Assembly: GCA_020852815.1 (NCBI GenBank)
Contig: JADZAN010000018.1
Location: 1 to 64,000, forward strand
Reading direction: 5' to 3'
DNA: 64,000 nt
Origin: Gemmatimonadaceae bacterium
GTDB lineage: Bacteria; Gemmatimonadota; Gemmatimonadetes; Gemmatimonadales; Gemmatimonadaceae
Below are positions 36,521-46,448 of the stretch, piece after piece. A program made the translations under genes and the position numbers. The notes below the pieces were generated by a model. That model was given only the letters and a program-made list of their open reading frames with translations, had not been told where the DNA came from and did not search any database. Numbering within the stretch: position 1 is the stretch's first letter; each line of letters starts with the position of its first letter.

Positions 36521-38545
36521 ATGCTTTGTGCACCGCGCTCGTTCCCGTTAGGCATCCGGCGCCCCCTGGTGTCGCTGGCCGCGCCGTTGCTCGTTTGCAT
36601 CGCGATACCGCTCGCGGCGCAGCGGGCCAGTGTCGGCGCTGAGGCGGTGGGGATTGGGGTGCGTGCCCTCACGCGCCTGGACGAACTGGCCCTTCCGCGC
36701 ACGGCGGCACGCGTGGGGGCCTTCTCCAGCGCCGACCCGTCGGGCGAGAACGACGACGGCTTCAGCGGGAAGCACTCGTTCCTGCGCCGCGAGGGGGATG
36801 GGTTCGTGATCGCCGACCTTACCGGTCCGGGAGTCGTGACGCGCATCTGGACGCCCACGCCCACGGACGACCCGGTCGAGTTCTACTTCGACGGCGAGCC
36901 GACCCCTCGCCTGGTGGTCCCCTTCCGTCGCCTCTTCGTGGACGGGGCTCCTCCGTTTCGCGAGCCGCTGGTGGGCTTTGGAGCTGGCGGCTACTACAGC
37001 TATGTCCCGATTGCATACGCCCGCTCGCTCAAGGTGATCGTGCGCGGGGCGCGGGTGCAATTCCACCAGATCAACTGGGCTGCGTACCCGGCGGGTTCGA
37101 CCATCGAGAGCTGGACCCCTCGCGATACCGTGTCGGCGGGGCTGGTAGCTGCCGCGGGGAACGTTGCGGCTGTCGGCACGAACCTCAGCCGCCGCGTGGC
37201 CCCGCCGGGGAGCGTGGTCACGCGGCACCTGGCGACGCGCACGTTGCAACCGGGGCGCGCGACGACGGTCTTCGAGGGCACGCGCGGCGGGCGCATCGTC
37301 GGCCTGCGCCTGGCGCCGGCCGCCGCGCTCATGGGCGACGACCGCGCGACGCTGGTGCGCGTGACCTGGGATGGCGCCAGCACCCCCGCCATCGAGGCGC
37401 CGGTGGAGGACCTGTTTGGCGGGGCGTGGGGGAGGCCGGCGATGGCCGGACTCCTCGCCGGCACGGTGCGCGACACCGCCTACCTCTGGTTCCCCATGCC
37501 GTACGACCGCGCGGCACGCATCGAGCTGGTGCAGGCGCCTAACGCCACACCGCGCACCGTCTTTGCCGAGGTGTTCACGAGCGACGTGGCACGGCGCGCG
37601 GGCGAGGGGCGCTTCCATGCCATCTGGCGGCACGAGAACCCCACCACCCCCGCGCGCCCCTTCACCTTCCTGCGGAGCGAGGGGCGCGGGCACGTGGTCG
37701 GCGTGACGCTGCAGGTGCAAGGGATCGGGACCGACGGGACGCCGTTCTTCGAGGGCGACGACCGCGTGGTGGTGGATGGCGACACGATCGTGAAGGGGAC
37801 GGGGTCCGAGGATTCGTTCAACGGCGGATGGTACGACATTCCCGGTCGATGGGACGCGCGGCGCTCGTTCCCGCTCTCCGGCGCACTCGGCTACTCCAAC
37901 GCGCTGGCGCGCACTGGCGGCTACCGCTTCTTCCTGGGCGACGCCTATCCCTGGGCACGCAGCATCGACTTCACGATCGAACACGGCGAGACCGTGCGCA
38001 ACGAGGTCGCGGGCGACTATGCCTCGGTCACGTACCTCTACGCGACGGCGCCGCTCACCATGCGCTCGACGCCGTGGACCGCGGCCTCGCGACAGCGCGT
38101 TGCACCTGACCGCATCACCGTCAACGCCGGCTGGTCGTCGAGCATCACCTTCTTCTCGACGCGATTCGCCAGGATTTCCAAGGAATCGGAGACGGGCGTC
38201 GGGCGCTTCCTCTCCTTCGTGGGCGACAGCACGCCGGAGTTGGGGCGACACGTCCTGTCGCTCGGTGTCCCGGTGGCCGTTGCCGGGCGCTATCGCATCT
38301 CGATCATCCCGGTGACGGGGCCGGCGCAGGGGGTGGTGCAGCTGCTGCGCGACGACCAGCCCACGGGTTCGCCCGTCGACACGCGCGCCGACTCGCGGCG
38401 CGTTGCGCCGCCCATGCCGCTGGGAGAGCTGGAGCTGGGGGCGGGTGACGCTGTCTTGCACCTGCGGATCACGCCCTCGGTGCCGGGTTCACGGCGCGCC
38501 GCGCTCGACCTCGTGCGGGTGGTGCTGGAACGCGTGCCGCGGTAG
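36521..38545 (+). CDS. exported DUF2961 / GH172-family protein
   Basis: A 674-residue exported protein (signal around RRPLVSLAAPLLVCIAIPLAA, then QRA). The DUF2961 core is clear: GENDDGFSGKHSFLRREGDG, LTGPGVVTRIWTPTP, FYFDGEPTPRLVVPF and the acidic GTGSEDSFNGGWYD. DUF2961 is the basis of glycoside hydrolase family GH172, which includes difructose-anhydride and arabinofuranoside-acting enzymes using Glu catalysts. The Glu in GSEDSF is a good candidate, though I cannot place both catalytic residues. A C-terminal beta domain follows after about 530. Oligomeric barrels are known for the family. Confidence 0.88.
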   Translation: MLCAPRSFPLGIRRPLVSLAAPLLVCIAIPLAAQRASVGAEAVGIGVRALTRLDELALPRTAARVGAFSSADPSGENDDGFSGKHSFLRREGDGFVIADLTGPGVVTRIWTPTPTDDPVEFYFDGEPTPRLVVPFRRLFVDGAPPFREPLVGFGAGGYYSYVPIAYARSLKVIVRGARVQFHQINWAAYPAGSTIESWTPRDTVSAGLVAAAGNVAAVGTNLSRRVAPPGSVVTRHLATRTLQPGRATTVFEGTRGGRIVGLRLAPAAALMGDDRATLVRVTWDGASTPAIEAPVEDLFGGAWGRPAMAGLLAGTVRDTAYLWFPMPYDRAARIELVQAPNATPRTVFAEVFTSDVARRAGEGRFHAIWRHENPTTPARPFTFLRSEGRGHVVGVTLQVQGIGTDGTPFFEGDDRVVVDGDTIVKGTGSEDSFNGGWYDIPGRWDARRSFPLSGALGYSNALARTGGYRFFLGDAYPWARSIDFTIEHGETVRNEVAGDYASVTYLYATAPLTMRSTPWTAASRQRVAPDRITVNAGWSSSITFFSTRFARISKESETGVGRFLSFVGDSTPELGRHVLSLGVPVAVAGRYRISIIPVTGPAQGVVQLLRDDQPTGSPVDTRADSRRVAPPMPLGELELGAGDAVLHLRITPSVPGSRRAALDLVRVVLERVPR

Positions 38546-38611
38546 CACGGACAACGCCCCCGATCAGGGCGGAGACTGGCGAGGCGCACCTTCGCGCCGC
38601 AGTCTTGGGAC

Positions 38612-41074
38612 ATGCATCCCTTCGACGCCTTTGCCTTTGACTTGCGGCAGGCGCTCCGCGCCCTGCGGCGCCGCCCCGGCTACGTGGCCACCGTCGTGGG
38701 GTCGCTGGCGTTAGGCATCGGCGGGAGCGTGGCCGCCTTCGGCGTCCTCGATGCCATCCGGCTGCGCGCGCTCCCATTCCCGGCGGCCGAGCGCCTCGTC
38801 GTCGTCTCCGAGGTTCCCGCCGGCCAGGGGAAGGGTGCGCCCGACTGCGCCCTTCGCTGCGATGTATCGTACACGACGTTCAGCCAGGTGCTGCGGCCGC
38901 GGACATTCTCGACCATCGAGGCCCTGGCCGGCTTCACCAGCGGTGGCAAGGTCTACATGGCGGGCGGCGCACCGGTCCCCGTCTCGGGGGGCGTGATCTC
39001 GCCTAACGTCTTCGCGCTGATGGGCGCCGTGCCGCAGCTCGGCCGCGCGCTCACCGCCGCCGATGACCAGCTCGGGGTCCCGCTGGTCACCGTGCTGAGC
39101 CACGACATGTGGGCCACCTTTCTCGGCGCCGATCCGGCCATCATCGGAAAGGTGGTGAAGCTCAGCGACTCGCAGTACACGGTCGTTGGCGTGATGCCGC
39201 CGGGCTTCGACTTCGAGTCGGGATCGAAGTTCTGGCTCCCCGCCGTCCCCACGCTCGACCCCAGCACGCGCCCGTCGATTCGCTCGCTCACCGTCCTTGC
39301 GCGGCTGGCCCCTGGGCGCACGATCGCCGAGGCGCGCGCCGAGCTTGCGGCGGTCGAATTGCCGCTGGCGACGAGCGGCGGGACGCGCGTGGCGATGCAG
39401 CTCGAGGCGCGACCGCTGCGCGAGCGCTACGTCTCCGCGACGCAGTCGCACGACGCCATCTTCGCGGCAATGGTGGGGTGCCTCATGCTCCTCGCCTGCG
39501 CCAACCTGGCCAACCTTGCCCTGGTACGTGCCCTCGACCAGCAGCGCGAGTTCGCGATGCGCAGCGCACTCGGCGCGCGGCGCGGCCGATTGGTGCGCCA
39601 CCTGCTGATCGAGCACGCCGTGCTGGTGGTGGTGTCGACGGTGCTGGGGCTGGTGGTGGCGGGGTGGTTGCTCGAAGTCTTGCAGCAGGCGGCGGCGCTC
39701 GCCTCGCTGCGTCCCACGCGGATGAGCTTCGCGCTCGACGCGAGAGCGGTGGCGTTCGCGGTGGTCGCGGCGCTCGTCGTGGGCGCGGTGCTGGCCGTGG
39801 CACCGTTGCGCGTGGCGCTGTCGACCGAACCGCGCGCGGTGCTGCGCGATGGCGCGCTGGGGGGCGGCGGCCAGGCGACGACGCAGCGCATCTTCGTGGT
39901 GGCGCAGGTGGCGGCGGCCTTCGTTCTTCTCACGGCCGGGGCGCTGCTCTCCCGCGCCGCGTTGCGGCTGGCGGATGTCGACGTGGGATTCGACGCCGCG
40001 CACGTCATCACCGCCTCGCCCTCCTTTCCCCATCCCTGGCGCGTCCCCGAGAGGTACCTCCCGGTCACCGAGGCGATCGTGCGCGACCTGGCGGCGATTC
40101 CCGGGACGCGCGCCGTCGCCATGCGCGCCCGCGTCCCGCTGCGTGGAGCAGGGAGCGCACCGGCGGTCGTCGTCGATGGCGGGAGCGCCCCGCTGGCCGA
40201 TGCGCTCGTTCCGGCGAGCGTGACGGCAGTGGGGCCCGACTACTTCGCCGCAACCGGAATTGCGGTGCGACGCGGGCGCGCGTTCGACACGCACGACGTG
40301 GCGGGGGGTGCGCCGGTGGCCATCGTGAGCGAATGGACGGCGCGACGCTGGTGGCCGGGGACCGACCCCATCGGTCGCACGGTGCGCATCGACACCGCGC
40401 CGCAGCTATCGGTGCAGCTGACGGTGGTCGGCGTGGCGGCCGACAGTCGCGCCTCCAGCCCAGGGCTCCTCTTCGCGCAGCAGGGGCCGGAGCTCTATCG
40501 CCCGTGGCTGCAGGCGCATACCCCGTACCCCGCGTTCGTGGTGATGGCGCGCGGCGATGCCGCGGCGCTGGTGACGCCGGTGCGCGATATTCTCGTGCGC
40601 GCCGTCCCCGACCGCCCGCTCTCGGTGGAACCGGCGGCGCACACCATCGACGACCAGGTGGGCGGGGCGCGGGCCAACGCGTCACAGGCGCTGGCCGTTG
40701 CCGCCGTCGGCCTCCTGCTGGCGATCGTTGGGGTGTACGGTGTCCTGACCTACGTGGTGGGACGACGCACGCGCGAGATCGGAATACGCGCCGCGATCGG
40801 CGCCTCGACGTGGGACATCGTGCGCCTGGTGCTGGGAGGGCTCGCCTGGCTCGTCCTGCTTGGCCTCGTCATCGGCGCGCTGGCCGCGCGCCTCACCACC
40901 CCGCTCCTCTCCTCGCTCCTGCACGACGTGCCGCCCACCGACCCGGTCAGCTACGCCGCGGTAGGGGGCGCGCTGCTGCTCGCCTCGGGGGTGGCGGCCG
41001 CCATCCCGCTCCGCCGGGCGCTGCGCATTGCGCCTGCCGATGCGCTGCGCTCGGCGATCGACGGGAAGCGATGA
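38612..41074 (+). CDS. ADOP-type ABC transporter permease (MacB/FtsX family)
   Basis: An 820-residue permease with the layout of the Acidobacteria/Gemmatimonadota-type duplicated permease. A first transmembrane helix lies near 25-48 (GYVATVVGSLALGIGGSVAAF), followed by a MacB-like periplasmic domain. An FtsX domain around 280-410 (LMLLACANLANLALVRALDQQREFAMRSALGA), a second periplasmic domain and a second FtsX domain at the C-terminus (LAVAAVGLLLAIVGVYGVLTYVVGRRTREIGIRAAIGAS) come next. No ATPase gene is adjacent, which is common for this group. It presumably works with an ATPase encoded elsewhere, in export or mechanotransmission. Confidence 0.93.
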   Translation: MHPFDAFAFDLRQALRALRRRPGYVATVVGSLALGIGGSVAAFGVLDAIRLRALPFPAAERLVVVSEVPAGQGKGAPDCALRCDVSYTTFSQVLRPRTFSTIEALAGFTSGGKVYMAGGAPVPVSGGVISPNVFALMGAVPQLGRALTAADDQLGVPLVTVLSHDMWATFLGADPAIIGKVVKLSDSQYTVVGVMPPGFDFESGSKFWLPAVPTLDPSTRPSIRSLTVLARLAPGRTIAEARAELAAVELPLATSGGTRVAMQLEARPLRERYVSATQSHDAIFAAMVGCLMLLACANLANLALVRALDQQREFAMRSALGARRGRLVRHLLIEHAVLVVVSTVLGLVVAGWLLEVLQQAAALASLRPTRMSFALDARAVAFAVVAALVVGAVLAVAPLRVALSTEPRAVLRDGALGGGGQATTQRIFVVAQVAAAFVLLTAGALLSRAALRLADVDVGFDAAHVITASPSFPHPWRVPERYLPVTEAIVRDLAAIPGTRAVAMRARVPLRGAGSAPAVVVDGGSAPLADALVPASVTAVGPDYFAATGIAVRRGRAFDTHDVAGGAPVAIVSEWTARRWWPGTDPIGRTVRIDTAPQLSVQLTVVGVAADSRASSPGLLFAQQGPELYRPWLQAHTPYPAFVVMARGDAAALVTPVRDILVRAVPDRPLSVEPAAHTIDDQVGGARANASQALAVAAVGLLLAIVGVYGVLTYVVGRRTREIGIRAAIGASTWDIVRLVLGGLAWLVLLGLVIGALAARLTTPLLSSLLHDVPPTDPVSYAAVGGALLLASGVAAAIPLRRALRIAPADALRSAIDGKR

Positions 41075-41096
41075 CGCACTTCCCGGTTTCCAACGC

Positions 41097-42269
41097 TTAG
41101 CGGCGTCTCGCCTTCCACGCCGCGAGGACCTCGCGCTCCCGCGAGCGCGGCATCCCGGCCTGCCGCTTCTCGCGCTCGGCCGCAGGGCGCCCCTTGTCCC
41201 ACGCGATGGTGTCCATCGCCGTCACCGCCAGCGGGCGATAGGTGAGCCCGGCCGCCACCGCGCGCGCCACACTCACGTACATGATCGGGTCGCCAGGCGC
41301 CCACGCCGGGATGTCGCTCCAGATTCCGAGCTTCTGCTCGGCGAGGAATGACTCGGGGACCCAGGTGAACGAGACCGCCGCCGACGTCGCGGCGCGGCAC
41401 CCGGCAAGCATCTCGGCGAACGTCAGTCGTGTCGCGGGGCCGGTGGCGTTGAACGCGCCCGTCACGCCCCCCTCCGCCAGCCGCACAATGAACTCCGTGA
41501 GGTCGCGCTGGTCGATGACTTGCGACGAGTGCTCGGGGTTGCCTGGCGCCAGCACCTCGCCCCCTTCGTCGATGCGCACGGGCCAGTAGGTCCAGCGGTC
41601 GGTGGGGTCGGTGGGTCCCACGATGAGTCCAGGGCGAACGATTGCCGCGTGCCCTGGGAACGCGGCGTTCACGATGTTCTCGGAGAGCGCCTTGGTGAGC
41701 CCGTAAGGCACCTCCTGCCCATCCTTGAAATCGGCGGTCGCGGCAAAGCGCTCGGCATTCTCCAGCACCGGCGTGGTACGCACGTCGCTGGCGGATGCGT
41801 AGGAAAACGCGGGCGTCTTGTACGCCGAGATGGAGGAGACGAAGAGGTAGTAGTCTGTCGAGTCCTTGAGCGCTCGCGTGCTCCGTTGCACCCAGCGGTA
41901 GTCGCGCGCGTTGTTGTCGAGCACCGCATCCCATCGTCGTCCGGAAAGCGCGGCCAGGTCGCCCTCGCGATCGGCGATGATGTGCTCGACCCCTTCCACC
42001 TTGGTGCTGCTGCGCCCGCGTGTGAGGATGGTGACCTGGTGCCCGCGCTCGAGGGCGTACTTCACGGTGTGCGGGCCAATGAAGCCGGTCCCGCCGAGGA
42101 TGAGGAGCTTCTTGGCGGCGCCCGGTCGTGGTGTGGTGGAGGGGGCGCGCGCGGGTGCCGTGAGGTCGTGACCGTTAGGCACCGAGGCCAGCGTAGTGGC
42201 GGGGCGCAGGGCGAGGGCAGCGCCGGCCAGGGCGGTGGAGCGGATGAAGTCGCGGCGTGTGTCGGTCAT
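41097..42269 (-). CDS. Tat-exported NAD-dependent epimerase/dehydratase-like protein
   Basis: About 390 residues from the ATG at 42269. It opens with a Tat signal (MTDTRRDFIRSTALAGAALA) and a low-complexity Ala/Pro/Thr linker. The extended-SDR Rossmann domain begins at LLILGGTGFIGPHTVKYALERGH. The catalytic Tyr-Lys region is SSISAYKT. The protein would bind NAD(P) and act on a nucleotide sugar or related metabolite. Tat export fits a protein that folds with its cofactor before transport. It lies 71 nt downstream of an aminotransferase gene that also has a Tat signal, probably the same transcript. Confidence 0.88.
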   Translation of the reverse strand: MTDTRRDFIRSTALAGAALALRPATTLASVPNGHDLTAPARAPSTTPRPGAAKKLLILGGTGFIGPHTVKYALERGHQVTILTRGRSSTKVEGVEHIIADREGDLAALSGRRWDAVLDNNARDYRWVQRSTRALKDSTDYYLFVSSISAYKTPAFSYASASDVRTTPVLENAERFAATADFKDGQEVPYGLTKALSENIVNAAFPGHAAIVRPGLIVGPTDPTDRWTYWPVRIDEGGEVLAPGNPEHSSQVIDQRDLTEFIVRLAEGGVTGAFNATGPATRLTFAEMLAGCRAATSAAVSFTWVPESFLAEQKLGIWSDIPAWAPGDPIMYVSVARAVAAGLTYRPLAVTAMDTIAWDKGRPAAEREKRQAGMPRSREREVLAAWKARRR

Positions 42270-42340
42270 GGGGGAATGCGTGGGGGGATTCTTCGGGAGA
42301 TTCGCGTGGTCGTCACCTGGCAAAGCCGTGAGCGGCAACC

Positions 42341-43660
42341 TCACGCCTTCAGCCCGGCTACGACCTCGAGGACGCGATCGATGTCGGCGGGGCTCACGTA
42401 GTAGTGCGCCGAAAGGCGCACGCCGGGGTCGCCCTGCGAACGGACGCGGATCTTCCGCGCCCAGAGCGCGTCTTGCAGCTCGCGGCCGTTCCTTCCCCCG
42501 ATGCCGAAGGTGGTGATACCGGCGGCGAGGCGCGCGTCGCTGGGCGAGACCATCTTCACGTGCGGCATCGTCGCCAGTCCGTCGCGCAGCCGCTGGGTGA
42601 GCATCGCGTCCCATCGGGCAATGCGGTCGATGCCGAGCGTGTTGGCAAACCGAAGGGCGGCGCGCAGCCCCCAGATCACCGCCGGGCTCCCCGTGCCGTA
42701 CTGCATGAAGCGGAACGCTCCCTTGCTGCTGTCGTCGATCTCGCCGGAGGCCAGCGTGTTCCACAGGCGCGGCTGCACCGCGCGCTTGATGTAGAGCACA
42801 CCAGTTCCCTTGGGGGCGAGCAGCCACTTGTGCGGCGAGGCGGCGTACGCGTCGCAGTCGAGCGCCTTGACGTCGACGCGGATCTGCCCCACCGCCTGCG
42901 CCCCGTCCACGAGGGCGAGCGCGCCGTGCTGGTGCGCGAGGTCGCAGAGTGAGCGCGCCGGCATCACCACCCCGCGCCCCGAGGTGATGTGCGAGAACAT
43001 GATCACCTTCGTGCGCGGCGTGATGGCGTCGGCAAAGAGCTTCACGATCCCGTCGGGACCCTGCTCCAGCGCACTCGCCAGCGGCAACTCCTTCACCACC
43101 ACACCGTGTCGCTTGGCCCGCAGCCGAAAGCCGCCGATCCCCCCGCTATGCTCCTGGTCCGTCGTGAGCACCTCATCGCCAGCCGCAAGGTCGCAGCCGT
43201 TGGCGAGGAAGCTCATCCCCATCGTCGCGTTCTGCGTAAATGCGACCTCCTCGACAGGCGCATTGATGAACGCCCCAGCCTCGGCGCGATACTCGGCCAA
43301 TTGCTGGTAGCCGGTCAGCGGCTCGCCGTCCGCCTGGAAGTAGGGCCAGTCCGGCAGGTCGTGCTCCAGCTGCTGCAGCCCCTGCACCACCACGTCCATC
43401 ACGTCCTTGGGGATGGCGCCTAACGTCCCGGTGTTGCAGTAGGTGACGCTGGTGGGAAAGAGAAATCGCTTGCGCGCGGCGGCAAAGACCGCGGCGTCGT
43501 CGTCGCTGGCGGGGAGGGTGAAGCGCCCACCCGCGGGGGCGGACACCAGTCCCTCCAGTGATGGCAGCGCCGCGGCGGTGAGCGGCGGGGCGAAGCCGGC
43601 CGCGAACGACGTGGCGGCCAGACGCGTGAGGAAGTCGCGGCGCGGAAGCTGGTCGGTCAT
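42341..43660 (-). CDS. Tat-exported class-V aminotransferase (isopenicillin-N-epimerase/cysteine-desulfurase fold)
   Basis: About 439 residues. The ATG at 43660 opens a Tat signal (DQLPRRDFLTRLAATSFAAGF). The fold-type I PLP enzyme is clear: TQNATMGMSFLANG, LTTDQEHSGGIGGF, FSHITSGRGVVMP, ALVDGAQAVGQ (the PLP-binding Asp) and SPHKWLLAPKGTGVLY (the Schiff-base Lys). Substrate class cannot be settled. Relatives include isopenicillin N epimerase, cysteine desulfurases and kynureninase-like enzymes, but no iron-sulfur genes are near. It is likely cotranscribed with the Tat-exported epimerase downstream. Confidence 0.9.
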   Translation of the reverse strand: MTDQLPRRDFLTRLAATSFAAGFAPPLTAAALPSLEGLVSAPAGGRFTLPASDDDAAVFAAARKRFLFPTSVTYCNTGTLGAIPKDVMDVVVQGLQQLEHDLPDWPYFQADGEPLTGYQQLAEYRAEAGAFINAPVEEVAFTQNATMGMSFLANGCDLAAGDEVLTTDQEHSGGIGGFRLRAKRHGVVVKELPLASALEQGPDGIVKLFADAITPRTKVIMFSHITSGRGVVMPARSLCDLAHQHGALALVDGAQAVGQIRVDVKALDCDAYAASPHKWLLAPKGTGVLYIKRAVQPRLWNTLASGEIDDSSKGAFRFMQYGTGSPAVIWGLRAALRFANTLGIDRIARWDAMLTQRLRDGLATMPHVKMVSPSDARLAAGITTFGIGGRNGRELQDALWARKIRVRSQGDPGVRLSAHYYVSPADIDRVLEVVAGLKA

Positions 43661-43785
43661 GAGGGTCCTGCGTGCGGGGACGGGACGTTCGTTGAAGGTG
43701 TTGGCGGTGCGGCATGAACATGTCGCGCGTTGCGGCCGGTGGCGAGCGCTCGCCTCGACAACTCTCACCGACTAAGTTCGCGTCG

Positions 43786-46359
43786 ATGCGCATCATGCTG
43801 TCGCTCGCACTCGTTCTCTCATATCCGCTCGTGGCTCTCGGGCAGGGCGGCCGCCCGTTGGCTCGTCAGGCGCCGGCCGCCGATTCGACGCGCACGCTTC
43901 CCGTGTCGCACGCGGCGCGCACCACGGCCACCATCCAGCTCGACGGGCATCTCGACGAGCCGGCGTGGGACGCGGCCGAGCCCACCACCTCGTTCACACA
44001 GGTCGATCCCGAGGAAGGGGCGCCGGCGTCGCAACGCACCGAGGTCCGCGTCCTGTATGACGACACGTACCTCTACGTGGGCGTCCGCCTCTTCGACACG
44101 GGGGCGATCACCGGGCGGCTCGGGCGCCGCGACATGGACCTCGGCGATTCCGACTGGTTCGGCGTGATGATCGACTCGTACCACGACCGCCGTACCGCCT
44201 TCGGCTTCGACGTGAACCCGCTTGGCGTTAGGCGCGACGAGGTCAAGATCATCAACACCGACGACAACTCGTGGGACCCGGTGTGGGACGTCGCGACGTC
44301 GATCGATCGCCAGGGGTGGACGGCCGAGTACCGCATCCCCTTCTCGCAGCTGCGCTTCTCCGGGGCTCCCGTGCAGGTGTGGGGGATCCAGTTCGAGCGC
44401 GTGATCGGGCGTCGCCACGAGTATGCCACGTCCACGCCGATGCCCAAGTCGGAGGTGGGGGGCGTGCCGAAGTACGGGCTGCTCGACGGGCTGCGCGACC
44501 TGCGCCCGGGCAAGCGCATCGAACTCCTTCCGTATGTCGTGGAGCGCGGCTCGTACGTCGATCCCGGCGCCGACCCGTTCAAGCACAACCCCGACTTCGG
44601 CACCTCGGCCGGGCTCGACATGGTGCTGCGCGCGACGTCCAACCTCACGCTCAACGCGGCCATCAACCCCGACTTCGGGCAGGTCGAGGTCGACCCTGCC
44701 ATCGTGAACCTCGGCGTATACGAGACGTTCTTCGAGGAGAAGCGCCCGCTCTTCATCGAGGGGAGCGACGTCTTTGCCTTTGGCGCCAACAGCATCAGCG
44801 GCGGGCAGCTCTTCTACTCGCGCCGCATCGGGCGCGCGCCGTCGTTGCAGCCGCCGACCGCGGCCAGCGACGTCCCGGAAGCGACGACGATTCTTGGCTC
44901 GGCGAAGCTGTCGGGGCAGGTGGGGGGATGGTCGGTGGGGCTGCTGGAAGCGGTAACGGCGCGCGAGACGGCGCGCTATCGTCGCCCCGACGGGACCGAC
45001 GATGCGTTCGAGGTCGAGCCGATGGCGAACTACGTGGTGGGGCGGGCGCGCCGGGAGTTCCGTCAGGGGCAAAGCTTCGTGGGGGGCGTCGTCACCAGCG
45101 TGCAGCGCGACCTCTCCACCGACGCGTTGCAGGCGTCGCTGCACCGCTCGGCCTTGGCCGGCGGGATCGACTTCCGGCACGAGTGGGGGCGGCGGAGCTG
45201 GCTCGCCCTTGGCGACGTCGAGTTGAGCCGTGTGGCCGGCGACGCGCGGGCGATCACTGCCACGCAGCGGCGCTCCAATCACTTCTTCCAGCGCCCCGAC
45301 GCCGATCACCTCGAGGTCGACAGCAGCGCGACGTCGCTGCTGGGATACGCCATGAGCCTCGCCGTCTTTCGCCAGGCGGGGATGCACTGGCGCGGCCAGG
45401 TCGGCGCCGCGCTCACGAGCCCCACGTACGAGGTCAACGACCTGGGCTTCGCCGTGCGCACCGACCGGCGCGACGTGCAGGGGGCGGTCACGTACCTGCA
45501 GAACGTCCCGGGCGAGCACCTGCGCCGCTGGGCGCTGACTGCCTCGGTCCGCTCCGAGCACAACTACGCCTGGCAGCCCATCCTCACCACCGCCGCCGGG
45601 CAGCTGCAAACCACCACGGCCAACTACTGGACGCTCACGGCGCAGGTCCAGCGCTACTTCCGCGCCATCGACGACCGCCTCACGCGCGGGGGGCCCGTGG
45701 CCACGCGCCCGGCGTGGGTGGTGTACCAGGTCAACGCGAGTTCCGACGTGCGCAAGCCGGTGACCCTCACCTCGACGTTGCAGCTGCAAGACTACGAGTC
45801 CGGTGGGTGGAGCTGGTCGGCGGGAGGGCGCGTCGGGATCAAGACGTCGTCGCGCTGGAACCTGTCGGCCGGGCCGGTCCTGTCGCGCCTGTACACGCCG
45901 GCGCAGTTCGTCACCTCGGTCGCCGACCCCACGTACACCGCCACTTTCGGGCGCCGTTATGTCTTTGCGCCGCTGCACCAGGTGTCACTGGGAATGGAGA
46001 CGCGCTTCAACGCCACCTTCTCGCCGCGCCTGTCGCTGGAGACGTACCTGCAGCCACTCCTCTCCAGCCAGGACTACGGGAATGCGCGCCAGTTCGCGGC
46101 GCCGCAGACGTATGACTTCATCCCCTACAGCGGAACGATCCCCGAGCTCGACTTCAACCTGCGCTCGCTGCGCGGCAACGCCGTGCTCCGCTGGGAGTGG
46201 ACGCGCGGGTCCACGCTCTACGTGGCCTGGCAGCAGCGGCGAAGCGACATTGCCTCGGTGGGCGACTTCGACTTCGCGCGCGACCGGAGCGCGCTCTTCC
46301 ACACGCGCCCCGACAACATCGTCGTCGTCAAAGTCAACTACTGGGTGAACCCGCTCTGA
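43786..46359 (+). CDS. exported DUF5916 protein with CBM9-like N-terminus and beta-barrel
   Basis: About 857 residues. The ATG at 43786 opens a signal peptide (MRIMLSLALVLSYPLVALGQ). A CBM9-like sandwich follows (IQLDGHLDEPAWDAAE, VRVLYDDTYLYVGVRLFD). The DUF5916 core contains FEEKRPLFIEGSDVFAFG and LFYSRRIGRAP. The remainder alternates short beta strands ending in aromatic residues (VVVKVNYWVNPL at the extreme C-terminus), as in an outer-membrane barrel. Function of the family is not established; binding or transport of a surface ligand is plausible. It is divergent from the aminotransferase gene. Confidence 0.88.
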   Translation: MRIMLSLALVLSYPLVALGQGGRPLARQAPAADSTRTLPVSHAARTTATIQLDGHLDEPAWDAAEPTTSFTQVDPEEGAPASQRTEVRVLYDDTYLYVGVRLFDTGAITGRLGRRDMDLGDSDWFGVMIDSYHDRRTAFGFDVNPLGVRRDEVKIINTDDNSWDPVWDVATSIDRQGWTAEYRIPFSQLRFSGAPVQVWGIQFERVIGRRHEYATSTPMPKSEVGGVPKYGLLDGLRDLRPGKRIELLPYVVERGSYVDPGADPFKHNPDFGTSAGLDMVLRATSNLTLNAAINPDFGQVEVDPAIVNLGVYETFFEEKRPLFIEGSDVFAFGANSISGGQLFYSRRIGRAPSLQPPTAASDVPEATTILGSAKLSGQVGGWSVGLLEAVTARETARYRRPDGTDDAFEVEPMANYVVGRARREFRQGQSFVGGVVTSVQRDLSTDALQASLHRSALAGGIDFRHEWGRRSWLALGDVELSRVAGDARAITATQRRSNHFFQRPDADHLEVDSSATSLLGYAMSLAVFRQAGMHWRGQVGAALTSPTYEVNDLGFAVRTDRRDVQGAVTYLQNVPGEHLRRWALTASVRSEHNYAWQPILTTAAGQLQTTTANYWTLTAQVQRYFRAIDDRLTRGGPVATRPAWVVYQVNASSDVRKPVTLTSTLQLQDYESGGWSWSAGGRVGIKTSSRWNLSAGPVLSRLYTPAQFVTSVADPTYTATFGRRYVFAPLHQVSLGMETRFNATFSPRLSLETYLQPLLSSQDYGNARQFAAPQTYDFIPYSGTIPELDFNLRSLRGNAVLRWEWTRGSTLYVAWQQRRSDIASVGDFDFARDRSALFHTRPDNIVVVKVNYWVNPL

Positions 46360-46448
46360 CCAGAAGTTCGCGCCCGCACATGGCGCGCGGCGCCGCCACT
46401 CGGCGCGCGGCGCCTCCACATGGCGCCAGCGCGCCGGCGCCTAACGCG

